A stretch of DNA of 64,000 nucleotides, taken from positions 34,146-98,145 of the forward strand of contig NZ_BPQJ01000014.1 of assembly GCF_022179185.1 (NCBI RefSeq), written 5' to 3'. The notes below the pieces were generated by a model that was not told the DNA's origin, did not search any database, and saw nothing but the letters and a program-made list of their open reading frames with translations. The DNA is from Methylobacterium frigidaeris (GTDB taxonomy: Bacteria; Pseudomonadota; Alphaproteobacteria; Rhizobiales; Beijerinckiaceae). Both the position numbers and the translations under genes were made by a program. The stretch's first letter is position 1. The number at the start of each line of letters is the position of its first letter. Positions 1 to 7,926 of this stretch are shown piece by piece.

Positions 1-520
1 CCGCCCCGAGGGTGCGCAGGGCCCAGGTGCCGTAGACCGCGCGCCGCGCCACCGCCAGCACGTCGCGGTTGATGTCGGTGCCGGTGAGCCCGATCCGCCA
101 CTCGGGCAGGCGCTCCCCGAGGAGTTCGTGCAGCACGATTCCGACAGAGTAGGTTTCCGGGCCAGTGGAGCAGCCGGCGCTCCAGATCCGCAGGCGCCGC
201 TCCTCGCCCCGGGCCGCGATGCGCTCCGGCAGGATCGTGCCGCGCAGGGCCGCGAACTGCTCGGCGTAGCGGAAGAAGAACGTCTCCCCGATGGTGATCT
301 CGGATTCGAGTGCCGCCCACTCGCCCTCCGATTCTTCCAGCAGCGCCAGGTAGCCTGCGGGATCGGGCACGCCCCGGGCGCGCATGCGCCGGCCGACCCG
401 CTCCCACAGGAGGTCGTCCTTGTCGGCGTAGTAATGGTGGCCGGTGCGGGCGACGAGGCGCGCCTTCAGCGCCGCGAAAGCCGGATCGCCGGTGGGGGCC
501 GTGCCCCGCAGGGTCCGCAT
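1..520 (-). CDS. cheR: CheR-type chemotaxis protein methyltransferase (3' end cut off)
   Basis: The reading frame starts at an ATG at 520 and runs off the left edge, so about 173 N-terminal residues are visible. They show the CheR N-terminal helical domain, then the loop ITIGETFFFR and the SAM-binding segment RIWSAGCSTGPETYS with a later TGTDIN motif. CheR methylates glutamates of chemoreceptors using SAM. It starts 7 bp after the cheW stop, so the two are probably co-transcribed in the order cheW then cheR. The C-terminal part, and whether extra domains such as TPR follow, cannot be seen. Family assignment is secure. Confidence 0.93.
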   Translation of the reverse strand, partial: MRTLRGTAPTGDPAFAALKARLVARTGHHYYADKDDLLWERVGRRMRARGVPDPAGYLALLEESEGEWAALESEITIGETFFFRYAEQFAALRGTILPERIAARGEERRLRIWSAGCSTGPETYSVGIVLHELLGERLPEWRIGLTGTDINRDVLAVARRAVYGTWALRTLGA

Positions 521-527
521 GTCCGGC

Positions 528-1019
528 TCAGGCCGCCCACTCGGCGAGCCGCGCCTGCGCGTCCCGGGTCCGCGCCGCGAGCCGGTCGCGCTCCTCGGCC
601 AGCAGGATGCGGTCGATGGCGAGCCCGTGCACCAGCCGCTCGCCCAGGCGGATCGCGGCGGACACGCAGCCGTTCAGGGTGGCCTCGTCGGCGACCGGCC
701 GAATGTGAGCCTGGTCGACCCGCACGAAATCCGCGACCCGGTCGACGAGCAGGGCTAGCGGCTCTTCGCCGTGAAGCAAAACGAGGTGGCGGTAGAGCGC
801 CGCCTGAGCCGAAACCGGGCGGCCGAGGCCGAACAGGACCGCGAGGTCGAGGACCGGCACGGCGGATCCCGCGAGGTTGAGGAAGCCCGCGAGCGCCCCC
901 GGCGCCCCGGGCGGGCGCCACAGGCGGGGCAGGGGCAGGATCTCCCGCACCGCCCGGCGCGGCAGGGCGCACTCCGTCCCGGCGATAGCGACCAAGAGGT
1001 AAGCCGTCCCGGTCGTCAT
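528..1019 (-). CDS. cheW: CheW-like chemotaxis coupling protein
   Basis: A 163-residue protein filled by one CheW domain: an N-terminal segment YLLVAIAGTECALPRRAVREILPLP, then GFLNLAGSAVPVLDLAVLFG and LVDRVADFV, all typical of the SH3-like CheW fold that bridges receptors and CheA. It lacks a kinase domain. The frame is open to 1055, but the ATG at 1019 is preceded by a purine-rich GGGGGTGCGCAGG stretch and begins the domain properly, so I chose it. It is followed 7 bp later by cheR. The C-terminal 20 residues are charged and probably helical. It may serve a non-flagellar chemosensory pathway. Confidence 0.9.
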   Translation of the reverse strand: MTTGTAYLLVAIAGTECALPRRAVREILPLPRLWRPPGAPGALAGFLNLAGSAVPVLDLAVLFGLGRPVSAQAALYRHLVLLHGEEPLALLVDRVADFVRVDQAHIRPVADEATLNGCVSAAIRLGERLVHGLAIDRILLAEERDRLAARTRDAQARLAEWAA

Positions 1020-1179
1020 CCTGCGCACCCCCGCGGACCCATCCGCCCGCGCCACAGATAGGGGAGGCGGGGGAAGTTTCCAAACCGCCCGGGTGTCCGA
1101 AACGTCTCAACTTGCGCCCTGTCGGCCTGCGCCGGAGGTGCTATGAGGCGCCGCCCGGCGCGAGAGGAGCGGTTGCGTC

Positions 1180-1854
1180 ATGATCGAGATCAGGCATGTC
1201 GGCCATGCCTTCGGGGAGCGCGTGGTGCTGCGCGACCTCAGCCTCGACCTGACGGAGCGGCGCATCGCGGTGGTGGGCGGCAACGGCAGCGGCAAGAGCA
1301 CCTTCGCGCGCCTGCTGAACGGCCTGCTGCTGCCCACGCAGGGAACGGTGCGGGTCGACGGGCTCGACACCCGCCGCGACGGCAAGGCGGTGCGCCGCAA
1401 GGTCGGCTTCGTGTTCCAGAACCCCGACAACCAGATCGTGCTGCCGGTGGTCGCCGAGGACCTCGCCTTCGGGCTCAGGAACCTCGGCCTACGCAGGGAC
1501 GAGATCGCCCGGCGGACGGACGAGGCCTTGCGCCGCTACGACCTCTTCGACCTGCGCGACCACCCGGCCCACCTCCTGAGCGGCGGCCAGAAGCAGCTCC
1601 TCGCCATCGCCGGCGTGCTCGCGATGGCGCCAGACGTGATCGTGTTCGACGAGCCGACGACGCTGCTCGACCTGCGCAACAAGCGCCGGATCGCGCAGGC
1701 CATCGACGGCCTGGCGCAGCGCGCCGTCGTGGTCTCGCACGACCTCGCCTTTCTCGAACACTTCGACCGGGTGCTGGTGTTCGAGGACGGCCGCGTCGTG
1801 ATCGACGATCGCCCCTCGGTCGCCCTGCCGGCCTACGTGGCGATGATGTCGTGA
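1180..1854 (+). CDS. bioM: Biotin ECF transporter ATPase BioM
   Basis: A 224-residue ABC ATPase. The Walker A motif GGNGSGKST is at about residues 33-41, with a Q-loop (FVFQNPDNQI), the signature LSGGQKQ, Walker B VIVFDEPTT and the switch histidine in SHD. The length and the DNQI Q-loop context fit energy-coupling-factor ATPases. It powers biotin uptake with BioN and the substrate-binding BioY, which follow directly. The ATG at 1180 follows a GAGAGGAG ribosome site. Its stop overlaps the bioN start (GTGA), so translation is coupled. I looked for a BioR palindrome upstream and saw none. Confidence 0.95.
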   Translation: MIEIRHVGHAFGERVVLRDLSLDLTERRIAVVGGNGSGKSTFARLLNGLLLPTQGTVRVDGLDTRRDGKAVRRKVGFVFQNPDNQIVLPVVAEDLAFGLRNLGLRRDEIARRTDEALRRYDLFDLRDHPAHLLSGGQKQLLAIAGVLAMAPDVIVFDEPTTLLDLRNKRRIAQAIDGLAQRAVVVSHDLAFLEHFDRVLVFEDGRVVIDDRPSVALPAYVAMMS

Positions 1855-2471
1855 CGCCCTACGTTCCGGGCGAGAGCCCGGTCCATCGTTGTCCGCCGGG
1901 GGCGAAGATCCTCGCGCTGATCGCCACCGGGACGGCCCTGTTCGCGCTGCCGCGGCTCGACATGGCCGTCGTCCTGGCGCTCGCGGCGCTCGCCGTCACG
2001 GGCCTCCTCTACTGGATCGCCCGCATCCCGGCCCGCCTCGTGCTGGCGCAACTGCGGCCCCTCGCCTGGATCCTCGCCGTGCTGGTCCTGGTCCAGCTCG
2101 CTCTCGACGGCTGGCTCGCCGGCCTGCTGGTCGCGGCCCGCCTGTCGGCCCTGGTGCTGCTCGCCGGCCTCGTGACGCTCACGACCCGCAGCGCCGACCT
2201 GATCGAGGCGCTGCAACGCGGCCTCGCCTGGCTCAAGCCTCTGGGGGTCAATCCCGCCAAGGCCGGCCTCGCCATCGCGCTCACCCTGCGCTTCATACCC
2301 GTGCTCGCCGCCATCGCCGCCGAGGTGCGCGAGGCACAGCGGGCCCGGGGCCTGGAAAGCAGCCTGGTGGCGCTGACGGTGCCGGTCGTGGTGCGGATGC
2401 TGAAGATGAGCGACGACATCGCGGCGGCGATCGACGCGCGCTCCTACGATCCGGACCGGGCGGGCCACTGA
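1851..2471 (+). CDS. bioN: Biotin ECF transporter transmembrane protein BioN
   Basis: A 206-residue membrane protein (CbiQ/EcfT family) with about four to five hydrophobic helices. It carries the family coupling-helix signatures AxxARGLES (here EAQRARGLES) and the C-terminal AIDARSYDP, which contact the ATPase. The start is the GTG at 1851, overlapping the bioM stop by 4 bp; the open frame runs further upstream, but only as an off-frame shadow of bioM. N-terminal motif TPYVPGESPVHR is usual for EcfT. It is the scaffold between BioM and BioY in the cytoplasmic membrane. Confidence 0.94.
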   Translation: MTPYVPGESPVHRCPPGAKILALIATGTALFALPRLDMAVVLALAALAVTGLLYWIARIPARLVLAQLRPLAWILAVLVLVQLALDGWLAGLLVAARLSALVLLAGLVTLTTRSADLIEALQRGLAWLKPLGVNPAKAGLAIALTLRFIPVLAAIAAEVREAQRARGLESSLVALTVPVVVRMLKMSDDIAAAIDARSYDPDRAGH

Positions 2472-2501
2472 CACACTCTTCTCTCACGTCAAAGGACTCC
2501 C

Positions 2502-3047
2502 ATGTCGACCCGGGACATCGTCTTCGTCGCGCTCTTCGCCGCCCTGACCGCCGCCCTCGGCCTGTTCCCGCCCGTGACCCTGCCGGTGGTCGGCGTGCCG
2601 ATCACCGCGCAGTCGATGGGGGCGATGCTCGCCGGGGCGATCGCGGGGGCGACGCGCGGCGGCGCGGCCCTGGCCCTGTTCGTCCTCCTCGTCTGTGCCG
2701 GGCTGCCGCTCATGGCCGGCGGGCGCGGCGGGCTCGGCATCGTCATGGGTCCGGGGGGCGGCTTCGTGCTGATGTGGCCGGTCGCCGCCTTCGTGATCGG
2801 GTTCCTGTACGAGCGCAGCCTGAAGACCCTCACCGTCTGGAAGGAGGCGCTGATCCTCGTCCTCGGCGGCATCGTGCTCACCTACGCGGTCGGCATCCCG
2901 TGGATCGCCGTGGTGGCGCGGGTCGACCTCGCGAAGGCGGCGATCGGCTCGGCCTGGTTCCTGCCCGGCGACGCCGCGAAGGTGGTCCTCGTCGTGCTGA
3001 TCGCCCGCGCCGTGCGGCGGGCCTATCCGACGCTCCAGCCGCGCTGA
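2502..3047 (+). CDS. bioY: Biotin-binding ECF S-component BioY
   Basis: A 181-residue integral membrane protein with six hydrophobic stretches and the BioY signatures VPITAQSMGAMLAGA and a glycine-rich segment RGGLGIVMGPGGGF, which shape the biotin pocket. It captures biotin at high affinity and delivers it through BioMN. It is the last gene of bioMNY, 30 bp after bioN. The start follows a weak purine stretch (GTCAAAGGACTCCC). Nothing unusual. No biotin-synthesis genes lie nearby in this window, so the cell may rely on uptake or encode synthesis elsewhere. Confidence 0.95.
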   Translation: MSTRDIVFVALFAALTAALGLFPPVTLPVVGVPITAQSMGAMLAGAIAGATRGGAALALFVLLVCAGLPLMAGGRGGLGIVMGPGGGFVLMWPVAAFVIGFLYERSLKTLTVWKEALILVLGGIVLTYAVGIPWIAVVARVDLAKAAIGSAWFLPGDAAKVVLVVLIARAVRRAYPTLQPR

Positions 3048-3142
3048 GTCGCATCGTTAACGCGCGGCCCGAAACCGGTTGACCCTGCCGGGCGACGCGC
3101 GTAGGGTCCGCGCCACTCTCTAAAGGGCAGGCTTTCGACGGC

Positions 3143-3193
3143 ATGCGTACGGTCCTTATTGTAGCGGAGGCGCCACCGACGGGGCGAGCTTAA
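3143..3193 (+). CDS. Branched-chain leader peptide of the ilvBH attenuator
   Basis: A 16-codon reading frame, ATG to TAA, encodes MRTVLIVAEAPPTGRA. Codons 4-7 are GTC CTT ATT GTA (Val-Leu-Ile-Val), exactly the amino acids whose supply ilv operons sense. A GGGCAGG stretch lies 14 bp upstream. It sits 108 bp before ilvB, just upstream of a strong intrinsic terminator. Leader peptides with Ile/Val/Leu runs before ilv genes are established in proteobacteria. CTT, ATT and GTA are uncommon in such a high-GC genome, which would sharpen stalling when charged tRNA is scarce. Too short for ordinary gene callers. Confidence 0.85.
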   Translation: MRTVLIVAEAPPTGRA

Positions 3194-3246
3194 CAGGCTC
3201 GGTATCCCAAGGGTGGCGCGTGCAGGGTCCTTCGGGGCCCTTTTTT
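3170..3246 (+). promoter_or_regulatory. Transcription attenuator of ilvBH
   Basis: Two stems are visible. GCGCCACC (3170-3177) can pair with GGTGGCGC (3212-3219), enclosing the leader stop codon. An intrinsic terminator follows: GGGTCC, loop TTCG, GGGCCC and six T residues (3224-3246). AAGGGT at 3209-3214 could instead pair with GCCCTT at 3237-3242, which breaks the terminator and is incompatible with the first stem. A ribosome stalled at codons 4-7 would cover the left arm of the first stem and favour this alternative. Stems are read directly; the switching model is inference. Confidence 0.78.
3224..3246 (+). terminator. Intrinsic terminator in the ilv leader
   Basis: A perfect 6-bp stem (one G-T wobble) with a stable TTCG loop, followed by TTTTTT. 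It lies 55 bp before the ilvB start, so it must be read through for ilvBH expression. It is the clearest rho-independent terminator in the window. Confidence 0.9.
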
Positions 3247-3300
3247 GTTGCGTAAAACGGACCCGAGAGCGCGGACGAGACCAAGGAACGGAGCGCGGCG

Positions 3301-5079
<1,779 letters not shown>

Positions 5080-5100
5080 CCGGGCGAGGGTTTGAGGACG

Positions 5101-5643
5101 ATGAACGCCATGAACACCCACTACCCCGATCCGGTCCGCGTCGAGCCGGTGAACCGCCACACGCTCGCGGTCATCGTCGACAACGAGCCCGGCGTGCTCG
5201 CCCGCATCGCCGGCCTGTTCTCCGGCCGCGGCTACAACATCGAGAGCCTGACCGTGTCGGAGACCGAGCACGCCCGGCACATCTCCCGCATCACCATCGT
5301 GACCGCGGGCACCAACGCGGTGATCGACCAGATCAAGGCGCAGCTCGACCGCCTGGTGCCGGTGCACCGGGTGGTGGATCTCACGCTCCAGGGCGATTCG
5401 CTCGAGCGGGAGCTGGCGCTGGTGAAGGTGGCCGGCAAGGGCGAGCACCGGGTCGAGGCGATGCGGCTCGCCGCTGCCTTCGGTGCCCGCACCGTCGATG
5501 CGACGCTGACCTCGTTCGTGTTCGAACTCACCGGCACGACCGACGAGATCGACCGCTTCGTCAAGCTGATGGCGTCGGTGGGGCTGGTCGAGGTCTCGCG
5601 CACCGGCGTCGCTGCGATGGGGCGCGGGCCGGAGGCGATGTAG
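5101..5643 (+). CDS. ilvH: Acetolactate synthase, small (regulatory) subunit
   Basis: A 180-residue protein with an N-terminal ACT domain (HTLAVIVDNEPGVLARIAGLFSGRGYNIESLTV) and the C-terminal regulatory domain ending VGLVEVSRTGVAAMGRG. It binds valine and tunes IlvB activity. The frame is open from a TTG at 5092, but the ATG at 5101 follows GAGG at the right spacing and starts like other alphaproteobacterial homologues; a third ATG is at 5110. It is co-transcribed with ilvB under the leader attenuator. It ends 4 bp before the stop of a convergent small gene. Confidence 0.95.
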   Translation: MNAMNTHYPDPVRVEPVNRHTLAVIVDNEPGVLARIAGLFSGRGYNIESLTVSETEHARHISRITIVTAGTNAVIDQIKAQLDRLVPVHRVVDLTLQGDSLERELALVKVAGKGEHRVEAMRLAAAFGARTVDATLTSFVFELTGTTDEIDRFVKLMASVGLVEVSRTGVAAMGRGPEAM

Positions 5644-5647
5644 GGCT

Positions 5648-5794
5648 TCAGCTACTCGGCGGGGGGGCGCCGGTCTGCCCCGCCTTGCCGTACTTCCGCT
5701 CGAAGCGGTAGACGGCGAAACTCAAGATGGCAGGAATCGTCACCGAGATGAACAGGGCGAAGCCGAGCATCGCGAGGGTGGCGTCCCAGGGCAT
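5648..5794 (-). CDS. Small single-span membrane protein, unknown function
   Basis: A 48-residue protein starting MPWDATLAMLGF. One strongly hydrophobic helix covers about residues 7-29, followed by a basic juxtamembrane stretch RFERKYGK and a short Pro/Ser tail. The ATG at 5794 has a very good GGGGGAG ribosome site 6 bp upstream, which is why I cut the longer open frame (to 5869). It starts 2 bp after the stop of the neighbouring membrane protein, so they form a pair. I do not recognise a family. Confidence 0.7.
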   Translation of the reverse strand: MPWDATLAMLGFALFISVTIPAILSFAVYRFERKYGKAGQTGAPPPSS

Positions 5795-5796
5795 AG

Positions 5797-6057
5797 TCAC
5801 TCCCCCTGGCGTAGAAGTCGGATCACCGCATGACCGACAGAATGTAAGGCGAGAGAGGCCGCGAACCAAGAGAGGTTTGTCCGGCCCAAGGTCGCATTCG
5901 GATTGCTGACCAAGCGTACGATGATGGCCGCCCCGGCGACCGCGATCGCCGTGGCATTCACATAGGCTGCCGCCAGCTTGACATGCTCGTTCAGGCGCTT
6001 CGCCACGTGCTTGCGACGCGCAGCGGTCTCCGTCGCATCGGGGGCTGCCACGGTCAC
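5797..6057 (-). CDS. Small two-span membrane protein, unknown function
   Basis: An 86-residue protein with a basic, helical N-terminus (ETAARRKHVAKRLNEHVKLAA), one clear hydrophobic segment (NATAIAVAGAAIIVRLV) and a second weaker one (LSWFAASLALHSVGHAVIRLL). The start is a GTG at 6057 with GAGG upstream. It precedes the 48-residue protein by 2 bp. The arrangement resembles the amphipathic two-helix stress proteins common in Rhizobiales, but I cannot name a family. It lies on the same strand downstream of dps, 200 bp away. Confidence 0.7.
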   Translation of the reverse strand: MTVAAPDATETAARRKHVAKRLNEHVKLAAAYVNATAIAVAGAAIIVRLVSNPNATLGRTNLSWFAASLALHSVGHAVIRLLRQGE

Positions 6058-6136
6058 GGGGGGATCCTCACCGCCTCATGACCCAGGGTAAGAGAACGAC
6101 CCTCCGTCGTCGATATCTCTTTCCCACGAATGAAAG

Positions 6137-6162
6137 CGCCTCCCCCGATGACGGGAGAGGCG
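6137..6162. repeat. Inverted repeat downstream of dps
   Basis: CGCCTC (6137-6142) pairs with GAGGCG (6157-6162) and CCCG with CGGG inside, leaving loop ATGA. It lies about 95 bp after the dps stop and could end dps transcription, although no T run follows. The 6058-6256 gap holds no convincing gene. Confidence 0.5.
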
Positions 6163-6256
6163 AACTATGCTGCCGTTCCTCAGCGTGAGCAGAACAGCGG
6201 TGGAATTCGGAGCCGGGGCCCGCTCGACCGCGAGCCCCAGCTCTCGAACCCCCGCC

Positions 6257-6811
6257 TCAGCGCGCGCCCTTGCCGTCACCGTCGCGCATCGCGCCGGTCG
6301 GCTCCTGCACGTGGGCCTCAAGGAACCACAGCTGCTTGTCGACCGCGCGGGAGACCTCGGTGAACAGGTCGGCGGTGTCCGGGTCGCCGGCCTCGTCGGT
6401 CTGGTCGATGTTCTCGCGCACGGCGTTGGCGTAGGCCGCGTAGCGGTCGATCAGGGCCGAGAGGTGGTCGGCGATGGCGTAGATGTCGGTCGGGTAGGGC
6501 GACAGCTTCGAGGAGGCGGACACCACCGTGGCGGTGCCGAGCGCCGTGCCGCCGAGCTGCACCGCACGTTCCGCGACCTTGTCGTTGAGGTCGTCGATCT
6601 CGGTGCGGAAGCCGTCGAGCATCTCGTGGATGCCGATGAATTGCGGACCCTTCAGGTTCCAGTGCGCCTGCTTGATGTTGAGCGCGAGGTCGATGCCATC
6701 GGCCAGCCGTGCATTCAGGGTCTCGATCGAGACGCGCTTGGCGTTCGAGTCGGTGTTGTTGCGGGTGCGGTGCTGGCGCGGGGACCCGGCCTTGCCCTGG
6801 GAATCCGTCAT
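6257..6811 (-). CDS. dps: Dps ferritin-like DNA-protection protein
   Basis: A 184-residue protein of the Dps family, which stores iron as ferric oxide, consumes peroxide and binds DNA under stress. The ferroxidase-site signature is visible: KQAHWNLKGPQFIGIHEMLDGFRTEIDDLNDKVAERA, with the His, Asp and Glu ligands spread as in Dps dodecamers. The N-terminal 30 residues are basic and polar (GKAGSPRQHRTRNN), fitting a DNA-binding tail. The frame is open to 6892, but the ATG at 6811 has GGAG upstream and lies after the predicted transcription start of an EcfG-type promoter (6840-6864), so the longer version would not be transcribed. Confidence 0.95.
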   Translation of the reverse strand: MTDSQGKAGSPRQHRTRNNTDSNAKRVSIETLNARLADGIDLALNIKQAHWNLKGPQFIGIHEMLDGFRTEIDDLNDKVAERAVQLGGTALGTATVVSASSKLSPYPTDIYAIADHLSALIDRYAAYANAVRENIDQTDEAGDPDTADLFTEVSRAVDKQLWFLEAHVQEPTGAMRDGDGKGAR

Positions 6812-6839
6812 GTCGGTCACTCCGTGGATTTCTCGCAAC

Positions 6840-6864
6840 AACGGGGCCGGAGGGCGGCCGTTCC
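6840..6864 (-). promoter_or_regulatory. EcfG (general stress response) promoter of dps
   Basis: Read on the minus strand, GGAAC (6864-6860), a 16-nt spacer and CGTT (6843-6840) match the alphaproteobacterial sigma-EcfG consensus GGAAC-N16/17-CGTT exactly. Transcription would start near 6833, giving a leader of about 20 nt before the dps ATG at 6811. The gene content (Dps) agrees with a stress promoter. Confidence 0.85.
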
Positions 6865-7009
6865 GATGCAGCGGGAGGGTTTCGATAGCCATCCCCGACC
6901 GTCAGGGCCGGGGCGGCGGGACGGTCCCGCACCGGGCCCGTCCGATGACGAGAGAGCTAGGGCGGGCTACCCGGACGGACACCCCGCAGGCCGAAACCCT
7001 GCCCTTCCG

Positions 7010-7888
7010 TCAGAGCATCGGCTGGCCGCCGGTCACCGGCACCAGCGCACCGGTCATGTAGCTGCCCTCCCGCGAGGCGAGCAGCACGTAGGCCGGGGCC
7101 AGCTCCGCCGGCTGCCCGGCGCGGCCGAGCGGGGTGTCGGCGCCCAGCGTCTCGATCTGCTCCGGCGACTTCACGATCGGCTGGATCGGCGTCCAGACCG
7201 GGCCGGGGGCGACGCAGTTCACCCGGATGCCCTTCGGCGCCAGCAGGTTCGACAGCCCGACGGTCAGGGTGCTGATCGCCCCCTTGGTGGCGGCGTAGAC
7301 CAGCATGCTGGCATCCGCGACCTTGGCCTGCTGGCTCGTCGAGTTCACGATCGCAGAGCCCGGCCGCATATGCGGCACGGCGGCTTGTGCCAGGTAGATC
7401 ATCGCGAAGACGTTGGCGCGGAACGAGCCCTCGACGTCGTGGGCGGTGACGTCGTCGAGGCCCTCGTTGACCACCTGCGCGGCGGCGTTGTTGACCAGCA
7501 CGTCGATGCGGCCGAACTCCGCCACGGTCCTGGCCACCACCGCCCGGCAATGCGCCTCGTCGCGCAGGTCGCCGGGGATGAGGAGGCAGCGCCGGCCCGC
7601 CTTCTCGACCCAGGCCTTCGTGGCTTGCGCGTCCACCTCCTCGGATTCGAGGTAGGAGATCGCGAGGTCGGCCCCCTCGCGGGCATAGGCGATGGCGACC
7701 GCCCGGCCGATGCCGGAATCGCCCCCGGTGACGAGGGCGACCTTGTCCGTCAGCAGGCCCTTGCCGACGTAAGAGTCCTCGCCGTGGTCGGGGGCTGGGT
7801 CCATCGGGCCGGTGAGGCCGGGGCGCGGCTGCTGCTGCGCGCCCGGAAACGGCGGCCGGGGGCCGGCCTCGCGGGGATCGTCGCTCAT
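7010..7888 (-). CDS. Short-chain dehydrogenase/reductase, YghA-like
   Basis: A 292-residue classical SDR. The cofactor motif TGGDSGIG is near residue 54, followed by NNAA, the catalytic serine in IVNSTSQQ, and YAATK, which supplies the catalytic Tyr and Lys. The N-terminal 40-residue Pro/Gln-rich extension (PPFPGAQQQPRPGLTGPMDPAPDHGEDSY) is typical of the YghA/YhxC branch that is often stress-induced. The substrate is unknown. It sits 28 bp after the GMC oxidoreductase on the same strand and upstream of dps. The name of the subfamily is from recall; the fold assignment is certain. Confidence 0.92.
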   Translation of the reverse strand: MSDDPREAGPRPPFPGAQQQPRPGLTGPMDPAPDHGEDSYVGKGLLTDKVALVTGGDSGIGRAVAIAYAREGADLAISYLESEEVDAQATKAWVEKAGRRCLLIPGDLRDEAHCRAVVARTVAEFGRIDVLVNNAAAQVVNEGLDDVTAHDVEGSFRANVFAMIYLAQAAVPHMRPGSAIVNSTSQQAKVADASMLVYAATKGAISTLTVGLSNLLAPKGIRVNCVAPGPVWTPIQPIVKSPEQIETLGADTPLGRAGQPAELAPAYVLLASREGSYMTGALVPVTGGQPML

Positions 7889-7890
7889 GG

Positions 7891-7926
7891 ATGGCCTTTC
7901 ATGGGGAGATGGCCTTTCATGGGGAG
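7891..7926. repeat. 18-bp perfect tandem duplication at the GMC/SDR junction
   Basis: ATGGCCTTTCATGGGGAG occurs twice without a gap (7891-7908, 7909-7926). It covers the end of the GMC gene and the space before the SDR start. On the minus strand it puts two ATG-containing copies just ahead of the SDR ATG. Confidence 0.95.

Noticed and set aside
1056..1179. BioR or other biotin operator before bioM
   Set aside because: No TTATAGATAA-like palindrome is present; only a generic ribosome site.
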